Part shown: piece after piece, positions 7,301-13,234 of the stretch
How positions within the stretch are numbered: the stretch's first letter is position 1
How the letters are laid out: each line of letters opens with the position of its first letter
Notes under the pieces: model-generated
The model's database searches: none
Seen by the model: the letters and a program-made list of their open reading frames with translations, nothing else
What the model was told of the DNA's origin: nothing
Program-made: the position numbers and the translations under genes
Assembly: GCA_964348085.1 (NCBI GenBank)
Contig: CAYGBI010000079.1
Span: 1-15,707, forward strand
Direction: 5' to 3'
DNA: 15,707 nt
Source of the DNA: VXYL01 sp964348085
Lineage (GTDB): Bacteria > Pseudomonadota > Gammaproteobacteria > Pseudomonadales > Azotimanducaceae

Positions 7301-8495
7301 CGAACATCTCCTCCATCCAGTCGTAGTAGCGCCGGGCCCGAGCAAGCGGCCGCGTAGCGGGGTTCGGCAGTTGCGTGCGGATCCCGCGTCGCTTAGCGAC
7401 GTTCTCGAGCGCATCGCGCAGGTCGGCGTCCTGGTCGGTTTCGCCGTGGCGCGTTCGGCCGTCGAGGTGAAGTCGACGACCGGCCTCCGCCAATGAGGCC
7501 CTGCCGTAGCGGTCGGCAATATAGACGGCGTGATCTGCGGATGTGAGCAGGCGTCCGGCGTTGTGCAGAAGCGTCTCGTGGCCGCTCCCCAACACCGGCG
7601 CGGCGGCGGTCGAACGCGGCGTGCCGAACCCCACCGCTGCACGCCAGACGACAACGGCGACGGTGGCCAACGCCAGCAGCGTAGCTGCCAGCAAGGGCGG
7701 CGCGACAAGCAGACGCGGCAGACTCGGCACGATGGCGAAGCCGTGGAGGGTCTCGTCGAAGTGGACGGTCGTGTTGGTCGACGGCGCAAGCCGTGCTACC
7801 AGACCGAGCGCCAAGCGAGCATTGTTGCCCCGGTGCAGGCCGTGATTGGCAATGATGTCGGGGTCGGCCAGCACGACAATCTGCGCGTCGCCTTGTCTCG
7901 TCTCGCCAGCGAGCATGCCATTCGGCTTGGAAACCAATGGCTTAAGTTGGTCGCTACCAACCAGTTGGAGAGTGTTGTCGATGGTGGGATCCCCTGTGCC
8001 GAGTCCGTCCGTCCAAGGGTTGTCGCCTTCGGGTCGTTGGACCTCGGCGCCGACGACACCGTCCGCGACTTCGCGCGCCGCGCGCTTCGGCAGAAGCTCA
8101 GCGGCAGCAATCCAACCGCACGACGAGGCGCCTTGCGGTTGCCATTTCGGCAACGCGACAAGGACGCGGCGTTTTCCTTCCATGAGGCGTTCAAGGTCCG
8201 CGAGGACATGGCTGCGGAGATTCGGTTCCAAGATCAACAGCACATCATCGGGAGCGATGCCCCGGCCGCGTCGACTGCGATTGATCGCTACGTCGTAGCC
8301 CGCGTCGCGCAACAAGGTTGCGAAGCCGGCGTGTCCCAACGCCGACCGGGAGTAGCTGCTCGAACCGATGACCGTGCGGTCTGCCGGGTCGATCAGGACT
8401 GCCAGCGCGAGAAAGGCGCAGAACGCGGCGCCCCCGACCAATATCAGCATCGCGGCCGTGCGGCGGGAGAGTATGTGATCGCCGGCGGCGGTCAT
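7269..8495 (-). CDS. DUF4350 domain membrane protein
   Basis: This 408-residue protein has a membrane segment at 13-36, an extracytoplasmic domain (about 40-260) and a second membrane segment (262-290), then a cytoplasmic tail. The external domain starts with SSYSRSALGHAGFATLLRDA (46-65) and contains VVLADPDIIANHGL (207-220), the glutamine-amidotransferase-like DUF4350 hallmarks. No catalytic triad was identified, so an enzymatic role is unproven. It is the second gene of the operon, 17 bp after DUF4129, and its 3' end overlaps MoxR by 32 bp. The family occurs almost exclusively in MoxR/DUF58 clusters. Confidence 0.85.
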   Translation of the reverse strand: MTAAGDHILSRRTAAMLILVGGAAFCAFLALAVLIDPADRTVIGSSSYSRSALGHAGFATLLRDAGYDVAINRSRRGRGIAPDDVLLILEPNLRSHVLADLERLMEGKRRVLVALPKWQPQGASSCGWIAAAELLPKRAAREVADGVVGAEVQRPEGDNPWTDGLGTGDPTIDNTLQLVGSDQLKPLVSKPNGMLAGETRQGDAQIVVLADPDIIANHGLHRGNNARLALGLVARLAPSTNTTVHFDETLHGFAIVPSLPRLLVAPPLLAATLLALATVAVVVWRAAVGFGTPRSTAAAPVLGSGHETLLHNAGRLLTSADHAVYIADRYGRASLAEAGRRLHLDGRTRHGETDQDADLRDALENVAKRRGIRTQLPNPATRPLARARRYYDWMEEMFGGPGSNRDAR

Positions 8496-8512
8496 CTTCG
8501 CGGCTTACACAC

Positions 8513-9226
8513 TTAAGGTGACCGCTTACGAGGTGCGGGACTGGCGGCCTGATCGATGTCGACAGCGTCACGCCGACAGTTCTCGAACTGCCGCTGCGTG
8601 GCCGCCCGTCCGCCGAAGTGTACGAGTTCCGACGCTTGCGCCAGCATGCGCAGGCGCTCCGGGCGAGGACCGACGTGGGTGCGCACGATCTCCCGGGCGG
8701 TCTTGGCATCGGATGTTCGGCCGTTCGCCGTGCTCAGCGTGTCGAGTACCCCGAGCAGTAGCCGGTGGATGGCTTCCGCGAATCGGCCTTGGCGCGCCAA
8801 GTTATCCGCAGTAGCGAGCCAATCGCTCGACACTTGCGTTGCCGCAGTCGAAGCGGCGTCGTCCAGACGCTTGCCGGCGCGGCGTTTGCGTCTGCGACGT
8901 TTGAATCGGCTTGCCGGCGCTGCATCTTGATCGACGGCCATCAGCCACACCATCAAGGCCATGGCACCGACGGCCACTCCTGCCAGCACGAGCCAGCCGA
9001 ATACGAGTGGAATCCCGACGCCGCGGCTCGGGCGTTCGCCCGGTTCGTCCGATTCGTCCGGTGCGGTGATCGCCAGTTGGCGCTGAATGTTCTGCTCGCG
9101 ATATATCTCGTCGACCATGGCGTCGACATCGTTCGCGGCCGTCACGGTTGTCGCCACGGCGAGAAGTGCGAGCACGACTAGGCTTGGAACGAGTCGGCGG
9201 GACGAGATAGACGCATGTGGAAGCAC
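8513..9226 (-). CDS. DUF4129 domain membrane protein
   Basis: The 237-residue protein starts with GTG at 9226. An in-frame TGA lies five codons upstream and no in-frame ATG precedes the signal sequence, so this start is close to forced. It has a signal-peptide-like segment (about 12-30), a short periplasmic stretch, a membrane helix (72-95), a basic RRRRKRRAGKR patch (109-119) marking the cytoplasmic side, and a helical DUF4129 domain (130-220) ending in VHFGGR. DUF4129 is also found at the end of bacterial transglutaminase-like proteins. Here it stands alone, and no transglutaminase is in the window. It is the first gene of the six-gene operon. I could not identify a convincing promoter upstream. 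Confidence 0.85.
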   Translation of the reverse strand: MLPHASISSRRLVPSLVVLALLAVATTVTAANDVDAMVDEIYREQNIQRQLAITAPDESDEPGERPSRGVGIPLVFGWLVLAGVAVGAMALMVWLMAVDQDAAPASRFKRRRRKRRAGKRLDDAASTAATQVSSDWLATADNLARQGRFAEAIHRLLLGVLDTLSTANGRTSDAKTAREIVRTHVGPRPERLRMLAQASELVHFGGRAATQRQFENCRRDAVDIDQAASPAPRKRSP

Positions 9227-9390
9227 CGGCCAACCGTATCATTTTGGCGCGGGTCCGCGCTAAACGACGCTCAGATCGCGGCGACACGAGCCCGATCACG
9301 ATATTAGGACGGAGGTGTCGTGTGGCACTGACGGCGGCGTTGGTCGGAACCGCGAATCACGGCGTCGACCGGGCAGGTCGCTGCGTCCGC

Positions 9391-9937
9391 GACACCGGTG
9401 TGAGACCGACATCATGTAGTGTGACGTCGAGTGCATGCGACAGGGCGGGGCCTCGGCTTCCGTGGCGATTTCCTTGACGGCACATTTCGCACGCCAACAG
9501 AGTGCCGGGGTGAGTGTCGTGAAACATGACTCGGACGCGCCACCCCCGAATCCGGTTGGGACGGCGAAACTTGGCCGAGTTTCCCGGCGGGACCGGGATG
9601 TTCTGCGCAAGTACGCGCAAGCCCTCGCCGTCCCGCACCTCCAATCCCCGCCAGGTAACCTGCGCGAAGCTTTGGAGGCCATGCGTCGGATCGAACAACA
9701 ACGGGGTATCGACCCACGGGCATACGCCGACAAATGGCCGGATCTTGAGTCCCACGTGGCTTACTTGGACGCCGTACACCGGAAGATGTCCGAGGCACCA
9801 ATAAACGGCACCGACGCCGCGACACCTGCCCCTGAGAACCCGTGGATTTCCGCACTCCGGGGCATCCGGTCCCTGTTGGCACGGTGCTCCGCCCGATGGG
9901 CGGTCTTTTGGTGCCGTCGCAGCCAATGTCTATCGAA
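9391..9937 (+). repeat. 547-bp direct repeat, copy 1
   Basis: This aligns with 12502-13049 over its full length. There are almost no indels before position 9801 and several after it. It begins GACACCGG and ends TATCGAA. It encodes the small protein starting at 9519 and the first part of a nucleotidyltransferase. I see no terminal inverted repeats or transposase, so it is not a recognisable insertion sequence. The unique sequence just left of it (9227-9390) holds no gene I can support. Confidence 0.9.
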
Positions 9938-10025
9938 GTACCGAGCCAATACAGAATCGACGACTGCCTGCCACGCCAGTTCCGGCTATAGTGTCTCCGC
10001 AAGCAGTACTTGGCGGACAAGATGA
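9519..10025 (+). CDS. repeat-encoded small protein, copy 1, fused to nucleotidyltransferase remnant
   Basis: The frame opens at 9435, but GTG 9519 is preferred: it is preceded by GGGG and is conserved with copy 2 at 12630, whereas the upstream ATG is not. The first ~95 residues form a soluble, charged, helical protein (core GRVSRRDRDVLRKYAQAL, then PGNLREALEAMRRIEQQRG and ADKWPDLESHVAYLDAVHRK). About 23 codons differ from copy 2 across the shared ~95. About 15 of those are synonymous, and half of the replacements fall in the first 11 codons. The core therefore looks protein-coding and constrained. In this copy the normal stop is lost by an indel. The frame runs on into nucleotidyltransferase residues (ENPWISALRGIRSLLAR) and then nonsense to 10025. 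No known family was recognised. Confidence 0.55.
   Translation: MKHDSDAPPPNPVGTAKLGRVSRRDRDVLRKYAQALAVPHLQSPPGNLREALEAMRRIEQQRGIDPRAYADKWPDLESHVAYLDAVHRKMSEAPINGTDAATPAPENPWISALRGIRSLLARCSARWAVFWCRRSQCLSKYRANTESTTACHASSGYSVSASSTWRTR
9819..9937 (+). pseudogene. nucleotidyltransferase N-terminal remnant, copy 1
   Basis: This stretch corresponds to 12931-13049 in copy 2. The start codon position reads GCG instead of ATG. An extra T in GGTCTTTTGG (9902-9911) breaks the WAVYGAVAANVY core. Sequence homology stops at 9937, before the D-x-D catalytic motif. It is clearly dead. Confidence 0.75.
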
Positions 10026-10198
10026 CGGATCAGAGCAAGGGCAACAACGAGTCGGAACGTCGCATATATGTGGGGGAAAAGGGGCATCGGTATGTGAAGG
10101 CCGAAGAACTACTGAGGGATCCGAACGTGCGACGTCGCCTCGAAAGCGCAGACCGCCTAGCAAACAGACTCGGGCTAAAGGGCGAGCCGGCCGACTAG
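10022..10198 (+). CDS. small basic/acidic hypothetical protein
   Basis: This frame gives 58 residues from ATG 10022, or 62 from TTG 10010. The product is soluble, highly charged, with no membrane segment or signal. Visible elements are RRIYVGEKGHRYVKAEELL followed by a helical RRRLESADRLANRLGLK tail. It lies 15 bp before the membrane protein gene on the same strand and probably forms an operon with it. A frameshifted ghost of its central part is present at 15147-15234. This shows the sequence existed in two places, but does not prove the protein is made. No family recognised. Confidence 0.5.
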   Translation: MTDQSKGNNESERRIYVGEKGHRYVKAEELLRDPNVRRRLESADRLANRLGLKGEPAD

Positions 10199-10213
10199 CA
10201 AGGGGCCTGTGCG

Positions 10214-10810
10214 GTGGGTCTTGGGGATATCGTTGCCTTGGCTCTGGGCGGATACGCGTTCGTGGTGAGGTTCGTCCTGACGCGAGACCGGATGGTTCGT
10301 TGGAACGGCTACGAAATGCTGTTCGCTTGCGGAATCGTCGGCGTCCTGCTCGCCGGCCTAACGCTGCCAATAGCAGTATTCGTCCGTGGTAAGTTCGGTT
10401 TCTGGCCGGAGGACATTGGTGTCTGGACGATCGCGGGTATTCTGGGATTACCCACTGGTTTTCTGCTGGCGAACGCGTTCAACCTTTGGCCGGGGATGCA
10501 AGAGACGAGATTGCAGCGACTGCGCGCCCTCGCCGAGTCGGATTCGAATCTGATCGAGGTTCTGCTCGACGACGCGATGCAGGGTAATTGGTATGTAGAA
10601 CTGGCGCTTGAGAGTGGCAAGTCCTATGTGGGACTGCCGGTCCGGACCGCCTACGCCACATCGTCCGAGCCGGGGGATGTCGAACTGATCCCGTCGTTCA
10701 GCGGCTACCGAACGGGCGAGAAGCGGGAGCTAAGGCTCACGCGCTATTACAACATCGACCGGATTGTGGATAACCGAACGTCGGTCGGAAAGGACTGTCA
10801 GAAAGACTGA
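10214..10810 (+). CDS. uncharacterised membrane protein with C-terminal beta-rich domain
   Basis: The start is GTG 10214 with AAGGGG about 10 nt upstream. The 198-residue product has an N-terminal hydrophobic segment (about 4-22), a second (35-57) and a third (71-87), then a cytoplasmic C-terminal half. That half reads like a small beta-barrel: NWYVELALESGKSYVGLPV (124-142), then VELIPSFSGYRTGEKRELRLTRYY. The pattern (hydrophobic hairpin, a 'V-x-L-x-SGK-x-YVG' strand, then an SGYR turn) recurs in unnamed bacterial membrane proteins, by memory of such sequences. The role is unknown. It sits in the defence-like segment directly before the AbiE pair. There are only 52 bp to the next gene, but that gene has its own promoter. 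Confidence 0.72.
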   Translation: MGLGDIVALALGGYAFVVRFVLTRDRMVRWNGYEMLFACGIVGVLLAGLTLPIAVFVRGKFGFWPEDIGVWTIAGILGLPTGFLLANAFNLWPGMQETRLQRLRALAESDSNLIEVLLDDAMQGNWYVELALESGKSYVGLPVRTAYATSSEPGDVELIPSFSGYRTGEKRELRLTRYYNIDRIVDNRTSVGKDCQKD

Positions 10811-10811
10811 C

Positions 10812-10839
10812 TTGAATATGTCTGAAAAACCACCATACT
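10812..10839 (+). promoter_or_regulatory. candidate promoter of the AbiE operon
   Basis: TTGAAT (10812-10817) and CATACT (10834-10839) are separated by 16 bp, each matching consensus at four of six positions. They end 23 bp before the abiEi-like start. AGGAG at 10849-10853 provides the ribosome binding site. Confidence 0.45.
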
Positions 10840-10849
10840 TTTGGACATA
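10817..10849. promoter_or_regulatory. candidate autoregulatory operator (inverted repeat)
   Basis: A perfect 6-bp inverted repeat TATGTC (10817-10822) and GACATA (10844-10849), with a 21-nt spacer, straddles the -10 element. AbiEi antitoxins are known to repress their own operon by binding inverted repeats at the promoter. This placement fits that mechanism, but the arms are short. Confidence 0.4.
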
Positions 10850-10862
10850 GGAGCATCTCATC

Positions 10863-11468
10863 ATGTCCACTGCACAAGCCGTCCGATCCGGGATACAGAA
10901 ACTACCGAGCGGGAAGCCTTTCACGCACGAGCGCTTTCTGAAGCATGGCTCACGCGGTGCCGTTTACCGAGCACTTTCGCGCCTAGTGGGCCGGGGAGAT
11001 ATCCAGCGGATCGCCCGCGGTGTATTCGTGCGGCCGAGGACGAACCGCTTCGTGGGCAACGTGATCCCTGACGTCCTTGACGTCGTTGAGACCATTGCGC
11101 ACAGCAGTGGCGAGACAGTCCAGGTCCACGGCGCCGAAGCAGCCCGGCGGTTCGGACTCAGCACCCAAGTACCGACCGCTCCTGTATTTCACACCAGCGC
11201 ATCGAGCCGTACCATCCGGATCGCCAATATCACTGTCAGGTTGGTCCACACCTCGAACCGCCGGCGGCTCCAGTTCGCTGGCGAGGCGGCGGGGGTCGCA
11301 CTCGCCGCGCTTTGGTATCTCGGCAGGGACAACGTGACGCCCGAGGCCGTCTCCAAGATCGAGGCCGCCCTCGGCCCGGCGGAGTGCGAAAGGCTGCGTT
11401 CGGCAGACATGCCAGCATGGATGGCGAAGGTACTCGCCGCACCCGGTCAGGAGGCGGCGCTTGGCTGA
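10863..11468 (+). CDS. AbiEi-like antitoxin / transcriptional regulator (DUF6088 type)
   Basis: This 201-residue protein has an N-terminal winged helix-turn-helix (about 5-58: PFTHERFLKHGSRGAVYRAL, then RLVGRGDIQRIARGVFVRP). It continues into a domain with VHGAEAARRFGLSTQVP (88-104) and a NRRRLQ basic patch (132-137). This is the layout of AbiEi-type antitoxins annotated as DUF6088. In type IV AbiE systems the antitoxin does not bind the toxin. It counteracts toxin activity and represses the operon through its wHTH. The stop overlaps the toxin start by 8 bp, the usual AbiE arrangement. The ATG has AGGAG nine bases upstream and lies just after a candidate promoter and operator. Confidence 0.85.
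   Translation: MSTAQAVRSGIQKLPSGKPFTHERFLKHGSRGAVYRALSRLVGRGDIQRIARGVFVRPRTNRFVGNVIPDVLDVVETIAHSSGETVQVHGAEAARRFGLSTQVPTAPVFHTSASSRTIRIANITVRLVHTSNRRRLQFAGEAAGVALAALWYLGRDNVTPEAVSKIEAALGPAECERLRSADMPAWMAKVLAAPGQEAALG
11449..11454 (+). promoter_or_regulatory. ribosome binding site deciding a TTG start
   Basis: A perfect AGGAGG lies 6 nt before TTG 11461, inside the 3' end of the antitoxin gene. This fixes the toxin start at the TTG rather than the ATG at 11518. Confidence 0.8.
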
Positions 11469-12489
11469 GCCGTTCCTGTCCCTCAGCGCCCGAGAACGCG
11501 CAGACATACTCCGCACTATGGCCGCCCGGTCCGGGCGGTCGGCGACCATCTTGGAGAAGGACATCTGGGTTTGTTGGATCCTGCAGACCCTCTTCTCTAT
11601 GCCTGATCCGCATCCGATGGCATTCAAGGGCGGCACTTCGCTCTCGAAGGTCTACCGAATCATCGACCGGTTTTCCGAAGACGTGGATGTCACCCTCGAT
11701 TACCGGGCGTTCAACGACGACTTCGACCCCTTCGCAGACGAGGCAAGCCGGAGCCAGATCAGGCGCTTCAGCCAACGCCTGCGGGATCGGGTTGCAAATT
11801 ATGTTCGCGACGGTGTGGCCCCCTTTCTCAGTGCCGCCACCCAACGCCTTCCGGTCGACGGTCCGCGCGAGATCCACATCGGCCACAATGGGGAGACAAT
11901 CCGTTTTGCCTATCCGGCAGCGGTCGAGAATCGCTCCGACTATGTCCGCAGCGAGGTTCTACTGGAATTTGGCGGCCGCAACGTTATCGAACCAAACGAG
12001 CAGCATGTGATCGTACCGGACATGGCCGCCTTGACCCCGCACCTAGACTATCCTGCCGCGGCGGTGACGGTCCTCTCTCCGGCACGCACCTTCTGGGAGA
12101 AGGCGACGCTCATCCATGTCGAATGCCACAGGCGCCGGTTCGCCAAGCACCCCGAACGCCTCTCTCGGCACTGGTTCGACCTCGCATGTCTTGCCGCGCA
12201 CGATGTCGGCCGGGCCGCACTCTCCGACCGCCGCCTCCTAGAGGATGTCGTCCGCCACAAGAAGGTGTTCTTCCACGCCAGCTACGCCAACTACGATCAA
12301 TGTCTAGACGGCCGAATGCGGCTCGTTCCCGAGGACGACGAGCTTCCCCACCTTCGATCCGACTACAACGCCATGCGCGCCGCCGCCATCATCACCGACG
12401 ACGCGCCGGGATTTGACACGCTTATGGGGAAAGTCCGCGACTTGGAAGCAGATGCGAACATGCTTGCGCACACCGCGCCCATCTTGTAG
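11461..12489 (+). CDS. AbiEii/AbiGii-type nucleotidyltransferase toxin
   Basis: The 342-residue protein is a full-length member of the AbiEii nucleotidyltransferase toxin family. The four family motifs are visible: FKGGTSLSK (55-63), SEDVDVTLD with the catalytic D74-x-D76 (72-80), ARTFWEKATLIH (208-219, the conserved lysine at 214), and SRHWFDL (235-241). Related toxins transfer nucleotides to targets such as tRNA and stop growth on phage infection, giving abortive infection. The actual acceptor here is not predictable. The TTG start keeps the family's N-terminal helix and the LEKD motif (31-34). It overlaps the antitoxin gene and was probably translated by coupling. All catalytic residues are intact, so it is likely active. 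Confidence 0.9.
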   Translation: MAEPFLSLSARERADILRTMAARSGRSATILEKDIWVCWILQTLFSMPDPHPMAFKGGTSLSKVYRIIDRFSEDVDVTLDYRAFNDDFDPFADEASRSQIRRFSQRLRDRVANYVRDGVAPFLSAATQRLPVDGPREIHIGHNGETIRFAYPAAVENRSDYVRSEVLLEFGGRNVIEPNEQHVIVPDMAALTPHLDYPAAAVTVLSPARTFWEKATLIHVECHRRRFAKHPERLSRHWFDLACLAAHDVGRAALSDRRLLEDVVRHKKVFFHASYANYDQCLDGRMRLVPEDDELPHLRSDYNAMRAAAIITDDAPGFDTLMGKVRDLEADANMLAHTAPIL

Positions 12490-12501
12490 CTAGGTAGGGC
12501 C

Positions 12502-13049
12502 GATACCGGCGCGAGACAGGCATCATGTAGTGCGACGTCGAGTGCATACGACAGGGCGGGGCCTCCGATCCCGTGGCAATGTCCTCGACAGAACATTTCG
12601 CACGCCGACCGAATGCCGGGGTGAGTGCCGTGAAACGTGACTCCGACTCGCCATCCCCGAAGCCGGTCGGGACGGCGAAACTTGGCCGAGTTTCGCGTCG
12701 GGACCGGGATGTTCTGCGCAAGTACGCCCAAGCCCTCACCGTCCCGCACCTCCAATCCCCGCCTGGTAATCTTCGTGAAGCTCTGGACGCCATGCGCCGG
12801 ATAGAACAACAACGGGGTATCGACCTACGCGCATACGCTGACAAATGGCCGGATCTTGAGTCCCACATGGCCTACTTGGACGCCGTACACCGGAAGATGT
12901 CCGAGGCACCAAGTAAACGGCGCCGACGCCATGACGCCTGACTCCTGAGAACCCGTGGATTTCCGCGCTCCGGAGCATCCGGTCCTTGTTGGCGCGGCGC
13001 TCGGCCCGATGGGCGGTCTATGGCGCCGTCGCAGCCAATGTCTATCGAA
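12502..13049 (+). repeat. 548-bp direct repeat, copy 2
   Basis: Second copy of 9391-9937, in the same orientation, beginning 12 bp after the toxin gene. The two copies enclose the 10022-12489 gene block. Identity is high enough to allow homologous recombination between them, although many third-position differences show that the duplication is not recent. Confidence 0.9.
12630..12941 (+). CDS. repeat-encoded small protein, copy 2
   Basis: This codes for 103 residues from GTG 12630. An earlier in-frame GTG at 12573 would add 19 residues, but copy 1 shares only the 12630 start neighbourhood. The core (GRVSRRDRDVLRKYAQAL, PGNLREALDAMRRIEQQRG, ADKWPDLESHMAYLDAVHRK) is nearly identical to copy 1. 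The end reads SKRRRRHDA and stops at 12939-12941, overlapping the ATG at 12931 of a nucleotidyltransferase remnant. Its position before a nucleotidyltransferase suggests it was the first gene of a two-gene module, perhaps an antitoxin; that is inference. No known family recognised. Confidence 0.6.
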   Translation: MKRDSDSPSPKPVGTAKLGRVSRRDRDVLRKYAQALTVPHLQSPPGNLREALDAMRRIEQQRGIDLRAYADKWPDLESHMAYLDAVHRKMSEAPSKRRRRHDA

Positions 13050-13120
13050 ATGCGCCTCGAACCACCCTCGACGTTGACCTTTTGGTCTCCATATCTGCGC
13101 AGGACATGCGTCTAGCGGCA
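12931..13120 (+). pseudogene. truncated nucleotidyltransferase (second module remnant)
   Basis: From ATG 12931 the frame is broken within six codons by an extra base (CCTGACTCCTGAG against CCTGCCCCTGAG in copy 1). In the +1 frame the sequence then reads NPWISALRSIRSLLARRSA, RWAVYGAVAANVYRNAPRTT and LDVDLLVSISAQ. The GAVAANVY segment followed by D-V-D (13070-13078) is the nucleotidyltransferase active-site pattern. Homology fades by about 13120, and the rest to 13234 is unrecognisable. An intact enzyme would need well over 100 more residues. A protein from an internal start is unlikely to be functional. Confidence 0.75.
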
Positions 13121-13234
13121 CGACGCCGAGTCCGAGGGGTGGGCAATGTTCAGAGGTGGCCTAGGACGCCAAAGAGGTGGCTCGCTTGGGAGCTGACTCT
13201 CGTAGTCGCAGAGAGGGTTTCAGCCCGTTGTTCC

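Noticed and set aside
6344..7789. MoxR gene starting at 7789 (481 residues)
   Set aside because: The extra N-terminus is a low-complexity shadow of DUF4350. GTG 7300 has a strong ribosome binding site and gives the normal family length.
9313..9477. GGAGG followed by GTG and an open frame (VALTAALVGTANHG)
   Set aside because: It looks like a gene start, but the frame becomes featureless after ~25 codons and ends at about 9477. Too little for a family call.
9964..9992. Possible promoter (CTGCCT-17-TATAGT) before the 10022 gene
   Set aside because: The -10 is good, but the -35 matches only three of six positions, so I do not list it as a feature.
9391..13049. The 547-bp repeats as insertion sequences or MITEs
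   Set aside because: No terminal inverted repeats, target-site duplications or transposase could be seen, and the repeats carry a conserved reading frame instead.
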